Part shown: one piece after another, positions 27,598 through 41,600 of the stretch
Numbering within the stretch: the stretch's first letter is position 1
How the letters are laid out: each line of letters begins with the position of its first letter
NCBI GenBank assembly: GCA_032173965.1
Contig: CM063288.1
Span: forward strand, 24,832,001-24,896,000
Origin: Sitta carolinensis
Lineage: Eukaryota > Chordata > Aves > Passeriformes > Sittidae
Reading direction: 5' to 3'
DNA: 64,000 bases
Program-made: the position numbers and the translations under genes
The notes under the pieces: model-generated
The model's database searches: none
What the model was told of the DNA's origin: nothing
Seen by the model: the letters and a program-made list of their open reading frames with translations, nothing else

Positions 27598-30500
27598 ATC
27601 TCCTTTGGATGCAGCTACAACTGTGCAGTTTACTACTAAGTGCATGAAGTTAAAAAGCCACTTCAATTTCTTGTAGTCTGAACTATACACATTTACTAGC
27701 TGATAGAAGCTGCTTCTCCAGGCAGCATAAAAAATATGTGGCATCCTTTATACAAAAATGATTACATTGTAATCTCAAGTTCACATTTGTTTTAATGTTT
27801 GTATGTGGCTTCATTTAGATGAGTACTCACCATCAGCTGGCACCACCAGCAACCAGCTGAGCACCTCTGAATGCAGTAAGCAATGAGAAACTGGGTGACC
27901 AGCATCAGGCAGAAGCAACAGAGCACCCTTCCTCCCACACTTCTTCACAGCCCTCAAGTTTTGAAACCTTTACATGCCAGTAAAGTCCATCTGGTTTGGG
28001 GTGGGGGGGAGTGGGGAAGCAGAGACAGAGCATGGAAGGCTAATGCTATACTGTAATATTTTCAAAATGAGTTAAATTCGAATTTTTTCATAAGAATACT
28101 GGGATCACTCATAATTCCAGGCAAAGAATAAGTAAGGGCTCACAAAATTCTGTGTAATGAACAAAAAGCAGAATTGCCAAACTAAGCCTGGAGTAACTCA
28201 GGCAAAGTAAAATTTTTTTTCATCTTTTCACCACATTGCCAGAGGCAAGACTGCAAAATTCCTTTGTAATGACATTTTTAAAATATCTTCTGCTACACCT
28301 TTACTTGGTGTAAAAAGTACTCACAAGAACCCTGTTATTCTGCTGTACATCCCTGATACATTAATTCTAAGTGTTTTAATAGAACTCTAATTGCAACTAC
28401 ACCAAATTTTTGCTTTTCAATGTTTGCAATTATTTTTCTCCTACAGAAAGATGAAGAAGGACCCTTATATTCGGCTTTCTGGAAAAGGGAGAATAACTGC
28501 TTTCCACTGTCCTTTGTCAGCACAGACATCTCTCTCTAGGACACTCTTAAGGTTTTCCTAATGCAAATGGTATCTTAGAAATTTTTTGTTTCAAGAGGTG
28601 TACAGAGCTCAGTAATCAAACAAAGCTACCAGTCAGTTGTACTCTTGACTATGACTAGAGTTCCTCGTGATACTCTGCACAAACAGCTTGTTGCTGTTGA
28701 AATCATCTAGCTATAAAGAGATTCACAAACATACACTGTATTTCTTATAATTCTGTTATACAATTCAGAGTCCAGCACAAATTTCAGAAAATTTCAAGTA
28801 AGCACCAGTTTGTCTAGAAAGAAATGTTCCTGGTTTTTCTTGCCATCACATCTTACTACCAGATGTCATCAAGGCTGAATCTTTCCTAAACTTAATGGGA
28901 AAATGGAAAGTCAGCAGGAAGTCTAAATAGATGACTTCTTAACTAGCCAGACATTTTATTCATCCTTCTCTGATAGAAATGTAATGATATTACCAAGATA
29001 ATGCTTAAACAACAAAAATCAACAAAACATAATACCTTTTACAGACACTGATACTAAAAGACTGTTTAAAAACCTCAAAACTTTTGTAGATACATTATTA
29101 CTAACACACACTATTTCAGTTTTTCTATAGAACATAAAAATTCATATCTTCATATGAAAACAATTAGATAGAATTTCAAGCATTAAAATTTAGTTAGAAA
29201 ACCAGGGCTAAAAATGAGCTTAATACCATAGTGCATACTGAGTTTGCATCATGCGCCAAGAGCCATGCCCCTTCCTAAGGCAAATACAACCTCAGTTTAC
29301 ATCATTGGTGCAGCCAGGCTCAGTTCCTTTCCAAAATACTTAAGCCTGTGTCCACAAGGCTGATCGCCATAGCAGTAATTTCCTTCAGTGTAATTCGGAA
29401 AGCAGCAGGAAAGGTGGCTCACAACAAATGCAGGAATACTGGACATAAACAAACAAAACAGAACCTACTTGTCCACTCTCAGCCTGTTTTTAAGGTCTGA
29501 TCAAATCTGCAACTTAACCATAGTGAAAACACCTCTCAGGATTAAGGGTATTCTGGTCATGAATTCTCACAGCTGAAGAGTTTTCTGCTATATAAAACCA
29601 GGACAAACTCTTATTCTAGACATACATTCTTCTGGCAGGACTACGGGAGGAGGCTATATCTAGCTCACAGAAAATTAGGTCACCCATTTCATAAGCAAAT
29701 ATAAACTCCATGTTGAAGTCAGTAAGCATTTCATGGATACTTTCCCTCAGAAAATACTTTCCCAACAGAAATTTGGAAGAGATTTATCAGAAATTCTGCA
29801 CAGAGCTAGAATAATTATAAATGAAGGAGGAAGGAAGTTCATATTTACAATCTTAGTCAAACAAAAAAAAAAAACAGATCATCTTAGCAGCTGTGTAAGA
29901 ATTTGGCAAGCCTCTGAGTAAAGTTTTTTTTCCAAGCATCCCAAAAGAACAATTATTTTTGTTTCCTGGAACATATCTTCTTTGGTAAAAAGACCTCTCT
30001 AAAGACTGAGTCAGATGAATAAACTACAGAATGCAACACTGAAATTGGAATGTGTACCACAATGACTATTTTTACTGCTAAAGCAGCTGAGTTGACCACA
30101 CTGTATAAGGAATGTAATTTGTGACACTAGAAATGCTAATTATTTGGACCATGTTCACATTTTCATAAGGACAAGGGCTGGCAAGAAAGAACTGATCTGG
30201 CATTAATTTGCTACAGCCAAAACGAGGCACAAAGCAGCAAGAGTAGTATTTAAAATGTAGGTGACAGTGATTAGTTAAAAAGCCATGCAACGATGAATCT
30301 CTTAATTCAGTACCACCTCAATATTGAAAATTATTTCCTAGTTGTATTTGTCTACTGCGCTATGAAAAAGTTTATGCAGATGCAGGACTTTGTCACACAT
30401 TCCATTAGCCTACAGTCTCCTTTCCTTGGATTGCAAACAGTACAGTATGAAGTGGCTGGAAGATTTTTATATTTTCTTTTTTTGTAGAAAAGATTTTTAT

Positions 30501-33500
30501 GCTTGAATCTTAGATCTCTATCTCACGCTGAATCAAATCAAAGCAACAGCACCATGAAAGGATTTACAATGAAGCTTAAAAAAGAAGAAGTATTTCATGG
30601 CTTTTATAATTTTTCTATCTTATCTTCCTTCAGACCTTTAAATGCCCATTCAGGTCTAAGTCTTGCTAGTGCCTTTTTCCGATTACCTTTCCAAAGGATT
30701 TATAAAGTTTTGCTGATAGCAGCTGCAGCCTAGCATATGCTGAAGAGCCAGCTTGTAACAAAGTGAAACAGGTTCAAAAGCCAAAAAAGAAAATAAAAAA
30801 TAATTTTTGCAGTTTTAAGTTTCATTCCAAAGGGAGCTTTCTGCACATTCTCCCTTTAACCCAACATAGCTATGCAGTAAAAGTAGCTTATAACTACTAA
30901 ACCATATAGCTGAACTCCTTGTGTTAATGTATTTATGTATTATAACTTACGCCAGGGTCCAGGTCCAGATTGTAAAGGAAGGTTGAATATGACAGTGCCA
31001 TACATCTGCTTCCACCAGCAGGAGAGGAACACCTGAAAATATAGGTGAGGGCCTTCATCCCTCTTCACCCTTCAGAACTGGAGTTGGTACTCCATCATAA
31101 CAATGAGGTGTTACAGCTCTTCCTATTAAATCATCACCTTTTTTCCCTCCACAAGAAGCATGTTAAGGTGCATTCATACAGGTCAAGGTATCTCATCTTG
31201 TTTATTCGCACCACAGAAAGCAGTTGTCTTACTAACTGTGGAACATGCAAGAGGGATGGGTAGAAAGCATGGTCCAGTCACTGAAATGAAGCTCTTTTGT
31301 CATATGACATTAATCTCCCCTCTCCTCCTACTCAGTAGGAGAAATGGAATTAAAATTAACAAAACCTTTTGGTCCCCAACTGTAAAAACAAACAAGGGTC
31401 TTTTTAAAAGACTGGAAAATTAAGGCTAGGTAGAACAGCTCTTCAACTGGTATGACACATCAGCAAATTCAACAAACAATGAAATCTAATTTTAAAATGA
31501 GCAGTCTAACTTCAGTAAAACACAATCAGTGCTTTCTAAGTCTAGCATCCAAGAACACTTCCATCAATACTTTTCAGGAAGACTTCTAGTAATGTGACAG
31601 GAATTGTGCCACATTAGACTTCAGAAGTAAATCCTTAACGAGAAAAGATTTTTTCGGACCACAACCTGATGAAAGACAAGTTGAATGTTTCTAGCTTAAA
31701 GGAGGGAACTTTTTTGTTTGGACCTTTAAAATAAAGTAATAGACGACCATACCAGAGTCCACACAGAAACAGACAAGACATTTGAATTTTCATAGCACAT
31801 AGGTGTATTAGGAAACAAGACTGAATTATGTTATTTGTGACTCCGTGTCTGAAAAGATTTGACATAAGTCAAAGCAATAGTTTTTTAAACAGGTGACATG
31901 CTAACAAGCCATTTTATAAAAACATAAAAAAATCCACACCATCTGAGTTAGGTATCTAGGCTCAACAATCAGAATGCATGTAGCCTCCATATACATTTGT
32001 ACAGAATGGAAGATCAAGAAGCTAACTGCCAAACTGATTTTGCAGGCTGGCATGGGATAAAAATCAGATTTAAAATCAGATCAAGAACAACGCAAACATT
32101 TAATAAAGTACAAAAGAAAAGGTGGGTTTTCCTTAGGAAAAAACCCTATGCTTTTTGACGCTACTATGCAAAGTATTTCAGATGCTGTATCCAAAATAAC
32201 GTCAGGGTACAACTAAAGAAAACAACCAAACAAAAATAGTTAACAATATTATGAATAACACAGAAATCATCCAGAAGTTCAGTTCACAGGTCATGCAGTA
32301 TAAAAATAAGATGAAAGTTACTAATAAAACAGTTTAAAAAGTGACTAATTCCAGTCTCTTCATTATGGAACTAGAGATTCCTTGATGCAAAGCTCCCACA
32401 GAAGTAAAAATACATCATTCCCCTCTAATAATCAAATACTGAATGAAGCAGGAAGACTTCTCCTTCCTTGCATAAGAAAAAGGTTAAAACTAAACTATCT
32501 GTAGGGCACAGCAGACAATCAAAGCAACTTGTATATGCAAAGTCAGAAAATCCAGGTTTCTCTACATAAATCTTCTGGTTCATCTTAAGGAAGTAAGGTA
32601 TTTTCTTTGTAAGAGGAAGTGATAGCAGAAAGAAAAAAGACAGTGTTAAGAAGTCAAGAAAGGTTAGTGTACTTGGGACTGGACATTACAAACAAATAAA
32701 AGACAACAGATACTATTTAAATAATAATTTTACATGTCAAAGACAGGAAGGAAGACCTCAACAGCTTTGTCTTAAAAAAGCCAAGAGACCACAAACAAAC
32801 ATCCAAAAAGTCCCAACCATGAGATTCTCCACCCCTTTGCAAGTAAAGGAAAGCAAATGAGATAAGTCCACTTTCTGTAGGGAAAAGAAAAACACGCCCA
32901 AAAATCAGTGGAATAAAGTTGGGAAAGATTTCCTCACACTGCTGTTGTTGCAATGCTAAATACCGCTGGTAGCATGGACCAAGAATGCATTCCTAGTACT
33001 CATTGCTATCATTTTTTAGCTGCAAATGTATCAAAAAGTTCAGACAGTCAGAACCCTTTTATTTAAACCAATATCCTTTTTGCACACTTGCTCATAAACA
33101 GCACTAGTAAAGAGGCACATAGTAGTACCAACATATTCCATTACCAGACTCCTCAGATACTTAAGTCCCACTACTTTAAGACATAGTTAGATTTTAGGGT
33201 TGGTTTGGGCTTTTTTTTAATAAACTATTTAAACACAAGGTAGATTTTACTGTGCTAGTGAAGCTGAACCTCTGTTTTCATACAGTTGAATTTGACACTC
33301 TACTGAAAATGCTCTTTTGCATTTAAGAGAAATCTTGCACCACACTTTGAAGGACAATATACAGAAACAGAATAGATAAGTAAGCAATTACCTGGGCAAT
33401 TACCCCATAATATTGAAGGAAGTCTTAAAAACAAATCTATTTTACTTAACTTAGAGAAACCCAAAGGTATGGATCATGTTGTTTTGCTGTCCTTTCATTG

Positions 33501-34248
33501 TTCAACAGAATTCTAGAATCTTAGCCTCACATTCTGATACTGTCCGACTAGACAGCAGTACAGCAAAAGCCTGATGTAACTGTCACCAGTGAAAAGTTAG
33601 TGCAATAACCACTCTTTGAAAGCCTAGCCATGAATAAACATGCACATAGCAATTTCAGTCAAGCAACTAGCCAAAACTCATTATTTAATGGACAGTAGCT
33701 AGAACAATTAGCAGCGAATTACTCACCAATTAGGTGAGTATGCTATAAGTAGCATTTGCTCTGTCAGAGCTGCCAATGGACCTTCATGCTTAGTAAGGGA
33801 ACTGCCTGGCTGTGGTCCCATGGCAATACCACTGAGAATGCCTACCAGGAATCCATGCCAGCACTGTTTCAATGGCAGTGTCTCATTCTGTTCAGTGCAA
33901 CCACTTACAAGCTCTGGAAATGAAACAGCTCAACCACGAGCCAGACTGTGCCCCACAACATCATTCAAGAAGCAGTACCTGCAAAAACCAAATGGGATGC
34001 ATCCTAAGACCTTGTTTGTTCCTGGCTCAACTTGTCATCTGATGTAACAATCTTCTCTCAGAAGAAACCAAGTAAAAGAGCAATACATCTGTGGAATCAT
34101 TCACAGCCACTGTGATAAGCAGTAAGGTCAAGTCTAACAGCTCTTTCCAGCTCTATTATTCCTAACAATTAAAAAACCCTATTTCAAAAAATTCAAACAA
34201 GTCACAGAAACCAAGTTCTCAGCCCCTTTTTCAATTCCTCTGCATCGT

Positions 34249-34307
34249 CTAAGAACTCATCCCTAAGAATCTAAGAACTCATCCCTAAGAATAATCTAAG
34301 AATTCAT
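34249..34307. repeat. 22-bp tandem repeat, about 2.5 copies
   Basis: Two identical 22-bp units (ctaagaactcatccctaagaat) at 34249-34270 and 34271-34292 are followed, after three extra bases, by a partial third copy (ctaagaattcat). It is a recent local expansion, as the first two units are identical. No known role. Confidence 0.9.
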
Positions 34308-36150
34308 GAGGAGAATTTGCACAAAGTACAGGACTAACACAGCTCATAAATACTATCCAACCTCCCACCATGTGCATTTTGAGATGGGGAATACCAAGAA
34401 CAATATCCTGCCCAGTTCTCCATAGACAGAATATCTCCTGTGGGACAGTTCTAGCCAACAACATCTAAGAGTGTGCATACAAACATAAACGAGTGCAGGA
34501 AGGAACTGAGCACAGTAAAAAGTATTTTTCTACCTATCCAGTTTCAAATCGAGAAGCATTTCAGAAGCAAACATTCCAAGATCAATTCCCAAAAAGGGGA
34601 CAAGAGAGCTACACAGATAATTTTCAACTACTCGTCTGCAACTAAAGAACTGGAAGACTGTATGAAGGAAAAAAAGATGAATGTAACGAGAGCAGGAAAA
34701 GTGTGTTTCAAAGATGACAAGGACAGCATTTAATCCATAATATAATGCTTCCTCTGTGGCAGACCTAACTTCATCTTTTAAAATAATGTCCTGTTTCTCA
34801 AGACGCTATAAAAGCACAGCAATACAGAGAGGGCACAAATCAATTTTTTACAAAATGCAAAGTCATGGATATTATTTCTGCGCTTATTTTGATCATCTTT
34901 GAAAAGTAACAGATGAGAGTTAGTTACAAACATACTTTCCAAATCCAGTCTATAAAATATAATGGCAGTACAGCGGCAATAAAAATATGGAAGTGACATA
35001 GTTATCTATCTGTGTACCATTAAATATCAGGCTTCTGCATGCACATCTAATGACAGAAAGATCATCACTATTTGCTACTGTTGCAATACAAGCCTCAAAC
35101 CATAGGCTTGAGGTTAAAACTAGTTCCACATAGCTACACAGACAATTCTTGATGCACACAGAACCAGACTGCTGCTACTCTATCCAGGGAAATGTTACCA
35201 CTCACATTATGGGTGCATGCAGAACTTCAGAAATTATGGCAGAAATATTAAGTAAATTAAGACTATCTTTTACTGGACCTTCAATTACCCCACAGAGTTG
35301 TGCTCTTCAGTTTAATAGACAACTCTGCCATAGTATTACATCTGTCTGCAATGAGCCATGTCAGGCAAAATTTTAAGTTTTCTTTTCAAAAGTGAAATAA
35401 TAATATAATATTTTAAATAGTTAACCATCTACATATTCCAAATTCTACTACAAAACCAAAACAACTTCATATTCTACTTACCACCATTTCGAACAATGGC
35501 TATTACTATACTCCAAAAAGTTTGATATTTCACTATGAGTATCTTGGAATAAACAGACATTAAAAGGCAATGATTTATGATACACAGTATCCCGATACTA
35601 AATATTTAGTCATACTGCAAAAATAAGAAAAGCCCTACTTTTGAATATATGTTAGTTCAATATTCCTGTCAATAATACTGCCTGAAACATGCTCAAATAC
35701 CAACAGTTCATCGCAATCCAGCAGAAGTCATTTGAGGAATGAAGCAGCAGCTGCTGAATCTATCAGTAGGCTACGCCTTCTCAACTCTCACAGGCACTTC
35801 GTAATATAGTGAAGGCATGCGCAGTTGTAAACTCAAATATTTAAATCCACACTGGATGGCAAAAAAGAATGCAGACAACATAAGGCCAGCTGCAATTTTT
35901 TCACTTTCATAAGAGAACAACTGATCATTTATCTTGCTTTTCAACGCACTCTAAAATAGAGAAAAAAGGCAGCTTTAACTAGAACAATGTACTACACAAG
36001 ACACATCAATATCTTGTAGCATTTTATCATGTTTTATCAGATCATGTGTATAGAAACGTTCTCAGATGCTCACAGCCTGTCAAGAGTTGTATAAAAGAGC
36101 ATGCCAGATTAACTTTATCTCAGAAAGGTAATAATGAGCATAACCACGCC

Positions 36151-36164
36151 AAAAAAAAAAAAAA
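36151..36164. repeat. A14 homopolymer
   Basis: A run of 14 A followed by ttaaaattc. It is likely length-polymorphic; there is no recognisable retroposon body upstream. Confidence 0.8.
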
Positions 36165-38514
36165 TTAAAATTCTGGTCTCCTAGTTTCAGCTGATGTACA
36201 TTCTAAACAAAAGGAAGACCATGTACCTTCAGGATTAGAAAAATAATGCAGGTGGAATTCAAGCTCAGAAGGGGTTACAGTAACCAATTCAAAATAAAGA
36301 CACTAGATAAAGTGTTAGGAAGACATTACTTTAAAGCACATTCCCCTGTTTTGCAAATACAGTCCTATTTTATTACTGGTTAATGTATCTTTTACACTGA
36401 AGTGCAAAAAGACATGAGTCTGGCCCATGTCACATAATACAGGATAAAAGTTGCATTGCCATCTTCAAAATAAGAAAGTATACACTTCACATGAGTTACT
36501 GGAAAACACTGATCATCAGAAGTACTAAATAATGAGGAATAATTTAAAAAGTGAAGGACAACATAACTTGCCTTATGTAGTGCACTCAGACCTGTCTTCA
36601 GATCAGTTTTTAGGCCATAAAGCAAGCAACAACAGGTTCAATTTAAACTTCCCATGACAAGGATAGCAAGACAGCATGTACATTAAACCATAGTAATTTG
36701 CATCAAGTGATTATTTTTCCTATGCTATGTGTATTTTAAATCTAAAGGCCATACAAAGCTAACATAATTTTAAACGATCTAGACAAATAATAAACACATA
36801 AAATCTCTTCCTAAGCTTTCAGGCCTCACAGTCTATCCAAGCTAACTTCCTACATGACATGTTTAAATATATTAACTACTTGATCCTTCAAGAGAATGAA
36901 GATTGATACCTCTTTGCAAAAAAAGAGGCACCCACGTCATCACAGTTCAAAACTGAAACACCAATGACATTGAAAGTGCATAGTCTGAAAATACTTTGTT
37001 TACTCTGTGCTGGACTTTCAACTTCAGAATACACACCAGTCATTTCAGAAATATTCCATTCCAGTTGATAAAAGATAATTTAAAATTCATTATACAGGAG
37101 TAATAACTAATCCCAAGGGCTTTTTTTTTTTAAACTTGTTGGTTTTGAAAACGTTCTGAAATATTTGCAGACATTCAAGCTGAACGGATATAAACAGTAT
37201 CAAACCAGAAAGTTTCATTCAAGCTAATTACAAGGACAGTGCTTTTGTGGGTTTGCTTTCTCTTTATTTTTAACTAGAACATCTCTGATTTTCACTAACT
37301 GGGACAGGAAGCATAGAAAGTTAAGCTGAATGCTGCACTATCATCTGGACAACAGTTAACAGAGTGTTCTTCATAAAGACACTATGTTTCACTTTAACAA
37401 CTGTGATGAGGGTATGTGGTTCCTCTCAAAAATTTCATTTATTTCCCTGTTTCCATTTACTGCCCTGCAAGCCGCCAGAAAGGAATAAACAATCACACTT
37501 TTCTATGGAACCCTCCTCCTTCCACATAATTGCTGAAAATGAGACTTTTCACTTTTGCTGTGCTTCTTAGAAAGTATCTCAGAGATCTCTAATCCAGAAA
37601 AGAACATTTCTTCATGAAAATAATTCTTTCCTTCTACCATAGGCAGGAATTTATTTGCGGCACTCACATCAATCTGACAAACAGCCTTTCAGTTCTACAG
37701 GACTGATCATATCACTAAGTTACTTATTAATAGACACAACAGAGAAGAGGTGAATGTAAAAGTGATCTTCTCTTACCCAGCTTCAGTAGAACTGTTCTCC
37801 TGATCTGTGACATGTTCACAGACAGATAAAGTTTCAGTATTATGGCTTCGCAAGGTTACTAGTGAGTGAAAACTACAGACTTGCCTACTCCACCCCTAAA
37901 TAAAATGTCCCTATTTATTAGACAGAAGAAATACCTATTAGAAGACACAACTACTGTTGACTAAACTCTGGAGTATCAGCAATGTGCACTGATACACACA
38001 CCTTACAGAATGCCTCTCCAGGAATAGCATGCAACCACCCATGTTTCTGTCAAAGCCACTCAGATCCACACGTTCAAGTAAAAGGTCATGCTCTTGAGTT
38101 ATGCATTAAAGATCTAAGTGACAACTTCCTTTGAGAATAGAGATTTGTATGGCATTTTTATTTAAAGGCTTAGAACAACTAATGAGATTTTTCATGATGG
38201 GAGTTCGTTGGGGTTTTTTTTAAATGCACTATAAAACACATTTGTGCTAAGTCTTTAGTTACCTCTGAAGGAGAATGATTACTGACACCTTGGAAGTCCA
38301 AACTTGCATTGGTATATTAAAACAAATTCTAACAATGATTAACTCAATTTTAAGTGATGAAACAAGTGCACAGTGATCCTTCTCGCAAGCAGCAGAGCAA
38401 GATACAAAATTAGTAAGACAAGGATAAGTAGGTGTTTAGCATGTTTGGGGATCTTGTGTGTGTTTTTCTTATATCTAGTCTCCAGTGACCTTTATATATA
38501 TAAAATCAATTCAA

Positions 38515-38608
38515 GCATGGTTTAGTGGTGGACTTGGCAGTACTAAGTGAATAGTTAGACTCGAACTTAAAGGTCTTTTCCAACCTAAACGATTCTATGA
38601 TTCTATAA
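38515..38608 (+). mobile_element. CR1 LINE 3' terminus, sense on plus strand
   Basis: The terminal about 95 bp of a CR1 copy: 'tggtttagtggtggacttgg', 'cagtactaagtgaatag', 'ttagactcgaacttaaaggt', 'cttttccaacctaaacg' and the paired tail 'attctatgattctata'. Two copies of the terminal 8-mer mark the true 3' end. It belongs to a CR1 subfamily different from the copy at 27331 (it has the 'tggacttggcagt' type of ending). Severely 5' truncated; inert. Confidence 0.93.
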
Positions 38609-41600
38609 ATAAAGACAGCTTGGAATGCTTGGCTTCTGGCATAGAATCAAAAATCCTATGCAAGATGCCTCATCACTATACAGGCATGAACCAGGCAAGT
38701 CATGCCTGGATGAAATCAAGAATAACCATACACAAGCGAGAAACTGCTGAGGAACAGCCAACAGTGCAATACCAAAGACTGAGGCTTTAAGTCCAGACAC
38801 AATCCATAAGTATTGTACCTTCCCACAAACAACTGTGAGAAATCTCCCTGAGCAGTGAACACTGACCTTGCTTCTGCAGGAATCTAGAGTAGATGTTGCA
38901 CTTATTTTACATAAGGTGTCTTGTTCTTGTAGACACAAAGCTTCAGACTTAACACAATTTAAGAATTTCAGATTTTATCTTCAAGTACTCCCTGGCAACA
39001 ATATAAGAAAACCTGAGGGAAGACTGTCATAGTCATAATGAAATTATTTCACATTTGTTAGAGTACTTCTCTTCCTACCTAATTCAATACTTCTTGATCT
39101 AAATTATAAAAGAGTAACAAGCAATGAGCTCAGGCAAATGAAGAAAAAAATCCTATGGGATTAAAATTAAGGCCATTAGTATGCAAGCAGAGTATTGCTG
39201 CAAAGCCAATAAGCTTCCCATGCCAGTTTCACCTCTGCAAGATCATCATTAGGCTGCAAAAATTAGTCTTGTTCCTAAGATATTTGAAAGCATGCTGAAA
39301 ATTTACTATTTTCAATACTGAGCAAGAACCCATACAGTTTTGTAAAGCAGCTTGTCTAAATAAGCATAGATAACATTAGTCACCTAGATATGAAAATGAA
39401 ATTATTTACAAAATCAAGGGCAAGTATTTCCTACAACAAATTCTGAAAGCCTGGACAGATACTTTTTCATACTTGTAAGATGCAAAGAGCAACCTGGAAA
39501 GGAGTTTGTCTTTATTTTTTAAAATGCGTTTACATGCCACAAGTAAAAGAACTGTGAATTCTGCAAAACAATATGTAATCATGGTCTAGGAAGACAGATA
39601 GAAGAATGTACCTTCTCTTCTTTCAGCATCTCCCAACACATTACCTCTTCAATTTTATCATTTTGGCACACTGTGGATTATGCTGTTAACTGGATCAGAA
39701 TTTATATAGATTTAATATTGCCCGTTTTGGGGTTTTTTATGAGTATTTTTAATGCACAATAGTTTAGTGATCTCTAAAGCTACCTAAGGATAATTCTGTC
39801 AAGAAAAGTGTAAGGGGGGGAAAAGATCCCTAGGCTCCACTGTTTCTCTTCTGCTCTTACTAATACCATCTCTTTAAGGGACCTACAAGGAAGGAAAAAA
39901 AAGCCCACTGAGTGAAACATCCAAGTTCTTGAGACTGGGTCAGCACTGTCAGAGATAGAAACAGGAACTATTCCAGGCTTAGCAAATGCATCTGTAGAGA
40001 GATTAATGACTGGAACAAGTATATAAATAACACATGGGAACTTTGCTTCTTTCAATGAAACTGCACATTTGTTTTGCTAATGCTATCTTCTACAGCAACT
40101 CCAAGCCTGTAGTGACATCACACATCTTTTCAATACTGGTGTACCACAGGGATCAATTCAACAACTTCACAGTTAAACGTAGAGTACCTCTCCAAATCTA
40201 CAGGACCTCTGACAGAGAGAAAAATATGTCAAACTTATTTTCAATACACTTCCCCAGTGAATAAACCAATCAAATTAGCATTTTAGACAGAATATTTTAC
40301 CATAATAATCAATGGAACTATGTAAAAGAAATCCACAAACACCAAAAAAGCGCCAGGCTTTTTTCATCACTGATTGAAACAATACAATGGGGCAAAACTG
40401 TCTTAGCATAGTGTCTAAATTGCAAGAAGAATAAAATTCTACATACACACAAAAAAGCTGCATTATGAATTCTATATTATGAAGTTAGCATTTTTCACAC
40501 TATGCAGCAACTTACTATACATTTACAGTTGCACTTAGCAGGCAATTTAATTACATATATTGCAGGGATTTAACTGTAAAGGTAGTATCAGAGTAAGAAT
40601 TCAGCCATTTCAGATGGGACTATTTTATCATCAATGCTTGATGCATACTCATTATTTGCACTTCTAACACTATTCAATGATACAGCCTTTAAAATACAGT
40701 TTTACAAGAAAATAATGCAAATTTGCCAATTACAATTTAAGTAAGGTTCACAATTAAGTCTTTTGGACACTTCTGAAAACATTTTTCCTTTTACCATGAC
40801 CTACTGGATTTCAGAAAATGAAGTACAAGTTTGCACAGAGTAATCCTCGACAAGTTTACAGTACTTCCTCAAAGAACCAGCAGAATTTTTCATACGTCAC
40901 TGACACACAACTGTTCAATAGCAGAAGCAGACACTACTAGTTCAACAGTTTTCATCTGGGGGAGCTATTTTACCAGGCATCTATAATTGAGTTCAAACAT
41001 TAAGACCATTATGACAAACTACCTTTCTTGCTACAGATGGCTATTCTTAAGGCAGAAAAGTGGGAACATGATGACAGAATTTGCATCAAGATGAAATCTA
41101 CCCATGTATCAAGCAACACGCTCTACTTGAAGCTTTTCTTTGGGGAGCAAACTGTTCCTTCCTACTGGAAGAGCCAAGAAGGCAACAATTAAAGTACAAG
41201 AATTAACTTTCTGTACATCTTGGCTGTAAGCACAGCACAGATAAACTTTTTTAAAATTTACTTTAACCAGGACAAAAAGACACCAGGAATACCACAGGCC
41301 CTACCAACTCAGCAAACAGTCTCTGGGACAAGGGAAGGACAATGAGACAGTAACAGCACTGGCAGCAGCAAAGGACTCCAGGCCAGCAGTAGGCAGTGGA
41401 CTTCGGCTCTCACTATCATATGAAGAAAAGTTTCTGCCAGGCCCCCCACAACTGCTCCCAAAGCTTTCTGAAGGATGAAGTTATCAGAGAGGATGAAGGA
41501 TGCCAATGAGCTTCCCTCCAGTCCCGTTCTGTATGTTTTAGACAGCATATTTCTTCACTTCAGATCTACATCTGAGAAAAATGATCGGGTTCTATATTTA

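Noticed and set aside
34080..34170. Possible further CR1 3' tail (aaggtcaagtctaacagctc... ttccagctctattattcc)
   Set aside because: Only loosely similar and without the terminal ATTCTATGA repeat; too weak to list.
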